Positions 57,177-64,000 of a DNA stretch of 64,000 nucleotides are shown piece after piece. Origin of the DNA: JAFGXT01 sp963677165 (GTDB lineage Bacteria; Verrucomicrobiota; Lentisphaeria; Victivallales; SZUA-371); NCBI GenBank assembly GCA_963677165.2, contig CAXXSX010000002.1, positions 62,001 through 126,000 of the forward strand. Reading direction: 5' to 3'. Position 1 is the stretch's first letter; each line of letters opens with the position of its first letter. The notes under the pieces are model-generated. The model was given only the letters and a program-made list of their open reading frames with translations. It was not told the DNA's origin and searched no databases. A program made the position numbers and the translations under genes.

Positions 57177-58028
57177 TCAACGGCAAACATTATCACGACG
57201 GCGATATTCCGTCGGCGTCAGCCCGGTATATTTTTTAAATATTCGGTAAAAGAAAAATTCATTATCGTAACCGACTACTGCCGCAATTTCCTTGATTGTT
57301 TTATCGGAACACACCAATAGAACTTTTGCACGGTCAATCCTTCGCTGTACAAGATACTGCTTCGGCGGCAAACCAAATGCCTTAAAAAACTCAGCGGAAA
57401 ACTCCAAAGACGGCAAATGAGCCATATCAGCCAAAAATGGAATCGAAATATTTTCATGCAGATTTTTTTCGATATAGTCAAGAATCAAAGAAAAAACATT
57501 GATGCTATCCATCAGTGAACTATCGGAATTTCCATTGACTTTTGAGATAAAAGGAATAAGAAGCTGACGCAACAGAATATCCAGACGCATTACATTTTCA
57601 ATAGACGACGAGCAACCAGCCAACTCAAAAAAAGTTTTCATTTTATCCAAAGGCTCAACCACTTCGACTTCCGGAACAACATGCAGTGTTCTGAATTCCG
57701 GCAGGCGCTCCAGTAAAGAAGACCTGAAATGAATCCAGTAATGCTTCAACGGTTCATACTGCACATAGCGAAAGGGAATATTAGCCGGTATCAAGTAAAA
57801 GTTGCCGGCCGTAATCAGCATAGTCTGTTCGGAAAACTGAAGATCAACCTTACCGCTAACAACATAGTAAAGTCGAAAAAAAGAATCAACCTGGAAACTT
57901 CGGTAATCCCATCCTGAACTCAAGGCGATTCCGGTTTCAAGCGTCTCTAAATCCAGTTGCGCAACCAACTTTCGAAACATTGTATCCGGTACACCATTAA
58001 ACTGCTCATCCGAATTAATACCACCCAT
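57177..58028 (-). CDS. AraC-family regulator, cupin type (second)
   Basis: 283 residues. Cupin sensor: FFRLYYVVSGKVDLQF and FYLIPANIPFRYVQ. C-terminal double HTH: ENISIPFLADMAHLPSLEFS with FKAFGLPPKQYLVQRRIDRA, and KTIKEIAAVVGYDNEFFFYR then FKKYTGLTPTEYRRR. Divergent from the prepilin-like gene of set 6, with two direct half-sites between them, so it probably activates the prepilin, beta-helix and fucosidase genes in response to a sugar. It also converges on the first AraC gene. Confidence 0.9.
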   Translation of the reverse strand: MGGINSDEQFNGVPDTMFRKLVAQLDLETLETGIALSSGWDYRSFQVDSFFRLYYVVSGKVDLQFSEQTMLITAGNFYLIPANIPFRYVQYEPLKHYWIHFRSSLLERLPEFRTLHVVPEVEVVEPLDKMKTFFELAGCSSSIENVMRLDILLRQLLIPFISKVNGNSDSSLMDSINVFSLILDYIEKNLHENISIPFLADMAHLPSLEFSAEFFKAFGLPPKQYLVQRRIDRAKVLLVCSDKTIKEIAAVVGYDNEFFFYRIFKKYTGLTPTEYRRRDNVCR

Positions 58029-58052
58029 TCAAATTCCCCTGTCATAAAAAAA

Positions 58053-58079
58053 GTGCATAATAAAATACATTATGTGCAT
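58053..58079. promoter_or_regulatory. AraC-type direct half-sites GTGCAT ... GTGCAT
   Basis: GTGCAT at 58053-58058 and at 58074-58079, exactly 21 bp apart, the spacing of AraC half-sites. The proximal one ends on the first base of the -35 hexamer, as in AraC class II activation. Confidence 0.65.
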
Positions 58080-58107
58080 TTACTAACAAAATCAAATACA
58101 ATATAAT
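58079..58107 (+). promoter_or_regulatory. Promoter of the prepilin-beta-helix-fucosidase operon
   Basis: TTTACT (58079-58084), 17-bp spacer, TATAAT (58102-58107). A good -10 with a weak -35, consistent with the adjoining activator site. Confidence 0.72.
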
Positions 58108-58171
58108 ACACAATAAAAAGATCCAACACATCAACAAAACAAAAAATAACTGCATATAAAAGGGAGAAAAA

Positions 58172-58798
58172 ATGAAACCTCAACAATCAAACAATTTCAC
58201 ACTCATCGAACTCCTGGTAGTGATAGCCATCATCGCCATTCTGGCCAGCATGCTGCTACCGGCCCTGGGCAATGCAAGGAACAAAGCGAAAGAAATAAAA
58301 TGTATTTCAAACCTGAAACAAAACGGCCTGGCACTAATGCAGTATACCATGGACAATAACGGAAATTATCCTTTTCTGTTTCCAGGATACTGGCTCCATC
58401 AGAATGTATATCTCAGCGCAACATCAAACGATAAATTGTTTCTTATGTCCAAAGGTAAATATATCACGAACATCCAGCAGATAACCTGCCCCTCAAAACC
58501 ATTATGCTACGGAAATCCTTCTTCATTCAGCAGCTATATGTGTTATGTATATGTGGCAACAATGAAAACCTCGTGGAGCTCACTGAATGCCGACAACGCC
58601 AAACTCTGTGCCGATCGTGCCTATAAAAGCAAAGGAGATACCATTGTCATGACCGACCGTTCAGATTTTACCAATATAGCTCATCGTAATCATGAAAAAA
58701 TAGTGAATGTCTTATTTAATGACGGTCACGCATCTGCAAGACTGCGCAATGAGACCGAACAACGGTTTTCGATTGCCGGAATAAATTATTTCTTCTAA
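58172..58798 (+). CDS. Prepilin-like H-X9-DG protein, set 6
   Basis: 208 residues. N-terminus MKPQQSNNFTLIELLVVIAI, then LPALGNARNKAKEIKCISNL. The residue before F is Asn. C-terminal HEKIVNVLFNDGH (H-X9-DG). AAGGGAG is 7 nt before the ATG. Followed by the beta-helix gene after 104 bp and the GH29 gene, all in one direction. Confidence 0.9.
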   Translation: MKPQQSNNFTLIELLVVIAIIAILASMLLPALGNARNKAKEIKCISNLKQNGLALMQYTMDNNGNYPFLFPGYWLHQNVYLSATSNDKLFLMSKGKYITNIQQITCPSKPLCYGNPSSFSSYMCYVYVATMKTSWSSLNADNAKLCADRAYKSKGDTIVMTDRSDFTNIAHRNHEKIVNVLFNDGHASARLRNETEQRFSIAGINYFF

Positions 58799-58902
58799 AC
58801 AACATCATCCATAAAGCAAAAACTAAAAAGTCAATCATAAGCAACTGGCGTTCATGCCATTTTCTTATTAATCCCTGAAAACATCAAGCAGAGAGAAATT
58901 TC

Positions 58903-60507
58903 ATGAAAAAAGTTTTATTAAGAATCGCAACCGCAGCCCTGTATTTAACAACATTTTCATTTTTATACGGATATGAAAATGGCGACGTAATATCCTGGAA
59001 AGCGTCAGACACTGAAGCCGAAGCACGCCTGGGAGCCAACAAAGGCGACTTCTCTTTTGAATATATAGTGGACAAACTTGCCAAAGAAAAAATCACTGGC
59101 ACCCTGGTTATCGACAAAACCGTAAACCTGAACAGAGATATTAAAATTCCTGCCTCAATTGATGTAATTTTCCGTCGCGGCAATCAAATCGTATTGAATG
59201 GACACACCTTAGCGATCAACGGAAGTATATCCGCCGGATTATTCCAGATTTTTGACATCAGCGCCAAAGGCGGGAAAGTTTGCGGCAATTCCAAGATAGG
59301 AGCAATTTATCCGCAATGGTGGGGAGCCTGTGACGATTCGTCAAAAGACGCGTCAAAAGCCTTTCAAGCGGCAATCGACTTCGCAAAACAATCCTCATTC
59401 TCCCGCACGATACAGCTTAACGGCAAATTTTTGATAACCAAAAGCCTGAACGCAACGAAAACCAAGGGAATCAAATTTATCGGAGAAGGCGGAAAAAATC
59501 AACAATGTACCGTTTACGCCCATACCGGCAACGCATTATTTGACTGCACGGGCTCCAGCCATATGGGTTTTAAAGGTTTTTACATACGCTTCAAATCAAA
59601 TTCAAAAATCAGTGCAAAACCGTCAAATTGTGCCATTCTGCTGGCCTCCGGCAAAGATCGAGGAGCAACAGAATGCCTGTATAATGAAATCAGCTACATG
59701 TACATCGAAATGTATCGCAAAGAAATGAAAGGGAAGTTCGGGACAGTAGGCCTCTGCTGCATAGGCAGCGAAGAAAACACCATAATGTCAAATCAGCTAT
59801 ATTGCGATACCCCGATAATTATCACCGCTTATAATAATTTGATAAAAGGTGAAGTTACAAGTCGATATGCAGCCATCAATTCAGCTCACAGCGCAGGAGT
59901 AAACTCGTTCTGCGGAGAAAATATGCTGGTAGCCTGGAACTATCGCAGTTACAACCTCATTCTCAACGGCGTAAATACCGTATCCCTAGGCAACATTTAT
60001 TTTGGAGTGTGTGATTGGAATGGCGAAAAAGGAAAAATAAAATCCGGCATACAGCTTAACACCAATGTCGACATATTGACCGGCAACATCAAAATGGAGG
60101 CCAAAACATCACTAATCGATATTAACCCCGGAGCTGTCGTCAGTTGTGTTGATCTCCGTACCGAATTGGGTGGAACCAGAAACATCGGCAATAAAAAATG
60201 CGGCATAGTCAATATCCTGGGAAATCGATATAATATCAAACTGAACGATTTCAACCTGCACATCAGCTACCCGGCCTTTGAAGGTCTTGGAGGTTGGCCG
60301 CATCCAGCCAAAAGTATCTTTATGTTAGCCAACAAGCCGAATCCGGGCTGTTATATTGAATTAAACAATGCACGTATTGTATCAAATCAGACTTCAACCC
60401 ACATGGCAGAAATTCTTCCTGCCCTGATAGCCTCTAGAACCAATAACGTGGAAATGGCATTCCGTGATAAAGTCTTCCACTTCTCGTCAAAAAAGGGAAA
60501 AAAATGA
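58903..60507 (+). CDS. Secreted beta-helix protein, pectate-lyase-like
   Basis: 534 residues. Signal peptide about 1-22 (MKKVLLRIATAALYLTTFSF). After an N-terminal domain, IGAIYPQWWGACDDSSKDASKA (in parts) opens the parallel beta-helix, a form of the Pectate_lyase_3 start seen in phage tailspike-like and epimerase-like enzymes. The middle is repetitive with GILLASGKDRGATECLYNEI-type turns. Motifs of the two beta-helix proteins at 5313-8395 (DGLHFN, GDDSLAF) are absent, so this is a separate subgroup with no assigned reaction. The stop overlaps the GH29 start by 4 nt (ATGA). Confidence 0.72.
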   Translation: MKKVLLRIATAALYLTTFSFLYGYENGDVISWKASDTEAEARLGANKGDFSFEYIVDKLAKEKITGTLVIDKTVNLNRDIKIPASIDVIFRRGNQIVLNGHTLAINGSISAGLFQIFDISAKGGKVCGNSKIGAIYPQWWGACDDSSKDASKAFQAAIDFAKQSSFSRTIQLNGKFLITKSLNATKTKGIKFIGEGGKNQQCTVYAHTGNALFDCTGSSHMGFKGFYIRFKSNSKISAKPSNCAILLASGKDRGATECLYNEISYMYIEMYRKEMKGKFGTVGLCCIGSEENTIMSNQLYCDTPIIITAYNNLIKGEVTSRYAAINSAHSAGVNSFCGENMLVAWNYRSYNLILNGVNTVSLGNIYFGVCDWNGEKGKIKSGIQLNTNVDILTGNIKMEAKTSLIDINPGAVVSCVDLRTELGGTRNIGNKKCGIVNILGNRYNIKLNDFNLHISYPAFEGLGGWPHPAKSIFMLANKPNPGCYIELNNARIVSNQTSTHMAEILPALIASRTNNVEMAFRDKVFHFSSKKGKK

Positions 60508-62351
60508 ATCAGACATCCCCAGCCAACATGATTCAAAGCAATGCAGAGTGGTTCAGAGAGGCAAAGTTCGGACTGTTCGTTCACTGGGGACTCTACGCCC
60601 TTCCCGGCGGCATCTGGAAAGGACAGGAGACCGAATATATCGGCGAATGGCTGCAAGCTAAATTCCGCATTCCAAACCGGGATTACTCTTTGCTTGCCGC
60701 GGGCTTCAATCCGGTAGGCTTTAATGCCGAAGAATGGGTACTGACCGCAAAAGCCGCCGGAATGCGCTATATCGTTTTTACCGCCAAGCACCACGAAGGC
60801 TTCGCCATGTATCACTCAAAATGCGATTCATTTAATATTGTCGATGCCACTCCATTCGGACGTGATGCGCTGGCCGAACTAGCGGAAGCCTGTCAGCGCC
60901 ACGGCATTAAACTGGGGTTGTACTATTCGCAGGACCTGGACTGGCACCATCCCGACGGCGGCGACCCCGGTCCGAATTTTCCTGAAAACTTCGGAATGTC
61001 ATGGGCAAACGACTGGGATTATCCCGATCACAGCCAAAAAAATTTCAGCCGCTATCTGGAACAGAAAGTATTCCCTCAACTGACCGAACTACTGACAAAC
61101 TACGGTCCGATCAGTCTTCTCTGGTTCGACTGTCCGGTGAACATCAGCGCCGCCGACAGCCGCCGGCTGTATGAGCGGGTGAAAAATCTGCAACCAGATT
61201 GCATGGTCAATTCCCGACTCGGGCATGGCTTGGGCGATTACGGCAGCCTTGGCGACAACCAGCTCCCGGCCGCCCGACGCAGCGGCCTGTTTGAAACCCC
61301 AGGAACAGCCAACGATACCTGGGGATTCAAATGTAATGACAACAACTGGAAATCTCCTCAACAAATCATAAATACCCTGGTATCGCTCGCGGCCCGCGAC
61401 ACCAATTACCTGCTTAACATCGGCCCCGGCCCAGACGGACGCTTCCCCTCCCCGGCATTGGAACTCCTAAAACAGGTCGGCCGCTGGCTGAAACCTTATG
61501 ACAACACTATTTACAACAGCAGCGGAAATCCGTTCCCCGGTAATTTCGAATGGGGAGAAACCACGGTTTCTCAATCAAAAAACAATCATACCAAGCTGAA
61601 TCTTTTTATAAATGACAAAAGCAAACCGATTATTCTCTGCGGCCTCAACAATCCGGTATTGAACTGTTATGAAGCTGCTGAAAAGCAGCCGGTACCGTTC
61701 AGCAAACCAGATACCACAACAGCCGGTATTGAATTAATACAAATTGACCCAACCAGCCTGCCGGATAGTCCGCTGCCGTCGGTAATCAGGCTGGAACTCG
61801 ACACCATGGATTATCCGGACATCACGCCGGTAACCGCCGCCGTCAGCGATATCTTAATCCTGCCAGCCACCATTGGAGAGCTGCGGAATGGAGAGTCAAC
61901 CGCGGAAGCCTCCGGCGGCAAAAATAATATCGGCGCCGCCGGTGAACAATTAAACGACACTGGACACAGCCAATTGAGCGAAACCGGTTTACTGGTCAGC
62001 TGGCACAATCCACTGGATTCAATCTCATGGCAGGTCATGTTTCCAAATACAGGCACCTATCGGCTGGAACTGGTAACGGCCGCCGCTTACCATAGTAACC
62101 CATGGAGCGACGGTCAGACGGTAAAGATAACCTACTCCTCCGGCCATAGCCGCCAGGAACAGGAAACATTACTAAAAGGAAAAGAATTCCCGTCTCAACC
62201 AGGGAACTGTTACCCGGAAGGTTCAAGCGTCTGCGGCAAACTGAAAATCGAGCAGCCGCAAAACGTAAAAATCACACTAAGTATGATCAACCCGGGACCA
62301 GAGGCAACCTTTGGGTTGGGTCTAAAAGAACTCCAGCTGATAAAAGAATAA
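60504..62351 (+). CDS. GH29 alpha-L-fucosidase, cytoplasmic
   Basis: 615 residues. Catalytic domain (10-345): EAKFGLFVHWGLYALPGG, YIVFTAKHHEGFAMYHSKCD (the HHEGF signature), LGLYYSQDLDWHH, and LLWFDCP with the nucleophile Asp (about residue 212). SRLGHGLGDYGSLGDNQ is the region where the acid/base is less conserved. C-terminal beta-sandwich domains follow. No signal peptide, so it would act on imported fucosides, unlike its secreted beta-helix neighbour. 4-nt overlap with the preceding gene. Fucose release from mucin- or algal-type glycans is the family's activity; the precise substrate is unknown. Confidence 0.9.
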   Translation: MNQTSPANMIQSNAEWFREAKFGLFVHWGLYALPGGIWKGQETEYIGEWLQAKFRIPNRDYSLLAAGFNPVGFNAEEWVLTAKAAGMRYIVFTAKHHEGFAMYHSKCDSFNIVDATPFGRDALAELAEACQRHGIKLGLYYSQDLDWHHPDGGDPGPNFPENFGMSWANDWDYPDHSQKNFSRYLEQKVFPQLTELLTNYGPISLLWFDCPVNISAADSRRLYERVKNLQPDCMVNSRLGHGLGDYGSLGDNQLPAARRSGLFETPGTANDTWGFKCNDNNWKSPQQIINTLVSLAARDTNYLLNIGPGPDGRFPSPALELLKQVGRWLKPYDNTIYNSSGNPFPGNFEWGETTVSQSKNNHTKLNLFINDKSKPIILCGLNNPVLNCYEAAEKQPVPFSKPDTTTAGIELIQIDPTSLPDSPLPSVIRLELDTMDYPDITPVTAAVSDILILPATIGELRNGESTAEASGGKNNIGAAGEQLNDTGHSQLSETGLLVSWHNPLDSISWQVMFPNTGTYRLELVTAAAYHSNPWSDGQTVKITYSSGHSRQEQETLLKGKEFPSQPGNCYPEGSSVCGKLKIEQPQNVKITLSMINPGPEATFGLGLKELQLIKE

Positions 62352-62364
62352 CACCAACATTCAG

Positions 62365-63999
62365 TTATAAATTTGCCGTATTGAGATGCAGCAGAGCCAG
62401 ACCGTTCCGGGTCAGTTCAACCTGATATAAACCTTTATCGTTTTCAGGTGTGACATTCCAGCCATTCAGCCCATCGGTATCAATCAGCTTAAAGCCGGGA
62501 ATATCCAGCTTAAATTTCATATTGTCACGATGGCTCTGGGTAACCATCACCGCAATTTCGTCGCCGTTTCGGAAACACGCGGCGGTCAGGCCGTCGGTAT
62601 CGGCCTCAAAGTAGTCATCATCGTGAAACTCGCCGTTCAGAATCAGGCTGCGATACTTATCGCGCAGGCAATTAGCACGTTTCAAATACTCGCCATAATG
62701 TGGTGTCTCCGCAATAGTACGACGGCAACGGTAAATCTCGACATCACTACGCAACCCCTTAACTAGTGCGAAATTAACACGCCTCTCAATATCGGTGTCG
62801 TCTCGAATATCACGGTCAGTAGTTCTTTTATCCGGGAAAATATACGCAAACCATTCGGCAAAGCTGACATATTGTGGCGGTTCTCCGGTTGCCTCCCAGT
62901 TATTGTCGATCCTGGTGGCTCCTCCGTGAATGCTGTGAATAAAATCCACATGCTGCGCGGTTACGTCCGACGTCCACTCAATCCCCAACGGCATTTTCGG
63001 CCGCCTTGCTTTTACATACCTTTGCAATTCATCAAGCATTTCCGCCTTATACTTGAGCGGATTCATCAACGGCACCGGATGACCATGGGAAGGATCAAAA
63101 CATGGACGGCTAACCCAGCCAAGCTGATCAAAGAAAACCCCATCCGCATCCATTTCTATTGCAGTATCAATGCATCCTTTCAGAACATTCCACCATTCCT
63201 TACACGCTGGACAGGCAGTCACAAACGTCTTATTTCCAAACTCACGCAGTGCCGTACCATTTCCTCCAAACGGATACACCTCCAAATGTTCTCTGCCGTC
63301 AGCTTTTTTCACTGAAATACGATGTCCGATCTCATCATAAAACTTCGTATTCATGTCGATCAACTGACCATTAAAGTAGACAATAATCTTACCGCCCGCT
63401 TCATGAAGCTTTTTAATATTCTCTTTCAGTGCAGGCATACCGCCCATAGATTCGTCAGCAGTATATTCAGGATATTCTGAATCATGTCCGCCCTGATGCC
63501 AGCCAAACATAAATAGCGTATTGATTCCGACTGCAAGGCCGTCACGGCAAATCTCCTCAAGCTGGTCATAGCGATAATGAACTTCTCCGTACTGGTGACG
63601 CATGATAATTCGCTGCCACCCATTCATATTTACAACATCAGCCATCGGCTTGCGTTTTACAAACCAGGAATCAGCCCAACTCCGATATTTGCGTGCTGCC
63701 ACATGCCAGGATCCCTGGTACGGCGACACCACATAATGATCAGCCTTCCAACTTTCTCCTTGCTTTATAAAAGGATATTTCACCATTCCCGCGTTAATCC
63801 CGGAATCGTCAGCTCCAAGAAGATGCAGAGTAAATTGAAAGGTAGGATCGTAGCTGGCAAAATATAAACCTTCATTATCATTTTCAAGCACAAATGAATT
63901 CGTGGCGGCAAATCCGGGATACAACACACTACGTCGGATCTCATAATTATCTTTCGCTATATAGTTAGTGTGTGCGGAACGAACAAATTTTTCAACATC
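62365..63999 (-). CDS. DUF6259-like glycosidase, 5' end cut by the window edge
   Basis: At least 545 residues. The frame continues without a stop past the GTG at 63927 to the window end (DVEKFVRSAHTNYIAKDNYE upstream of it), so the start lies outside. A TIM-barrel-like core: NTLFMFGWHQGGHD, EMDADGVFFDQLGWV (the probable catalytic Asp strand), MPLGIEWTSDV. WKADHYVVSPYQGSWHVAAR resembles DUF6259/GH36-type proteins. C-terminal beta domain DEIAVMVTQSHRDN. Convergent with the GH29 gene (13 bp between stops). Likely a retaining or inverting glycosidase; no family number can be given. Confidence 0.72.
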   Translation of the reverse strand, partial: DVEKFVRSAHTNYIAKDNYEIRRSVLYPGFAATNSFVLENDNEGLYFASYDPTFQFTLHLLGADDSGINAGMVKYPFIKQGESWKADHYVVSPYQGSWHVAARKYRSWADSWFVKRKPMADVVNMNGWQRIIMRHQYGEVHYRYDQLEEICRDGLAVGINTLFMFGWHQGGHDSEYPEYTADESMGGMPALKENIKKLHEAGGKIIVYFNGQLIDMNTKFYDEIGHRISVKKADGREHLEVYPFGGNGTALREFGNKTFVTACPACKEWWNVLKGCIDTAIEMDADGVFFDQLGWVSRPCFDPSHGHPVPLMNPLKYKAEMLDELQRYVKARRPKMPLGIEWTSDVTAQHVDFIHSIHGGATRIDNNWEATGEPPQYVSFAEWFAYIFPDKRTTDRDIRDDTDIERRVNFALVKGLRSDVEIYRCRRTIAETPHYGEYLKRANCLRDKYRSLILNGEFHDDDYFEADTDGLTAACFRNGDEIAVMVTQSHRDNMKFKLDIPGFKLIDTDGLNGWNVTPENDKGLYQVELTRNGLALLHLNTANL

Positions 64000-64000
64000 A

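Overview
The window looks like part of the chromosome of an anaerobic member of the Lentisphaerota (Victivallis/Lentisphaera-like, PVC superphylum). The assignment is inferred from gene content. There are six short prepilin-like proteins with an FTLIELLVVIAIIAIL start and a C-terminal H-X9-DG motif, an expansion known from Lentisphaerae and Planctomycetes. There are also many secreted carbohydrate-active enzymes, a glycyl radical enzyme, a sulfide-dependent Thi4 and an OlsF-like aminolipid synthase. No rRNA, tRNA, CRISPR array, prophage or intact transposase was seen.

Layout. 1-3.9 kb: a truncated unknown gene, then a minus-strand operon gntR, HpcH/HpaI aldolase, sialidase-like, polysaccharide deacetylase. 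4.0-5.3 kb: UDP-GlcNAc 4,6-dehydratase-like SDR. 5.3-10.2 kb: minus-strand operon lacI, prepilin-like, two beta-helix (GH28-like) enzymes, behind a consensus promoter with two perfect 16-bp palindromes. 10.5-15.1 kb: alpha/beta hydrolase, glycyl radical enzyme, ROK regulator. 15.2-25.5 kb: a long minus-strand polysaccharide-utilisation block: gntR, prepilin-like, GH50-like, sialidase-like, prepilin-like, aldolase, FAD oxidoreductase, GH-A enzyme. 25.7-29.5 kb: lacI, prepilin-like, GH5-SGNH fusion. 29.6-47 kb: mostly housekeeping and envelope genes: sigma-70 factor, nitroreductase, ABC exporter plus HlyD adaptor, DMT permease, MATE-MarR, NfeD-flotillin, GDPD, OlsF-like acyltransferase, TPP riboswitch-thi4. 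47-51.5 kb: rpmI-rplT-pheS-pheT. 51.7-64 kb: a second glycan block: DUF4838/CBM9/TPR protein, prepilin-like, two AraC regulators, prepilin-like, beta-helix protein, GH29 fucosidase, DUF6259-like glycosidase (cut by the window end).

How the genes work together. The recurring unit is regulator, H-X9-DG prepilin-like protein, secreted glycan-active enzyme. Five transcription units carry it, and in five of the six cases the pilin gene lies directly 5' of a secreted enzyme gene. Cytoplasmic partners (sialidase-like proteins without signal peptides, HpcH/HpaI aldolases, FAD oxidoreductase, glycyl radical enzyme) would finish catabolism of imported sugars. Several units have a textbook sigma-70 promoter (hexamers 17 bp apart) overlaid by palindromes, so local autorepression can be read from the DNA.

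The noncoding DNA carries a family of about 50-65 bp palindromic repeats, seven copies, most placed right after stop codons; a two-copy MITE-like element; a 160-bp tandem duplication that gave the HlyD adaptor a new C-terminal tail; and a decayed second thi4 3' end.
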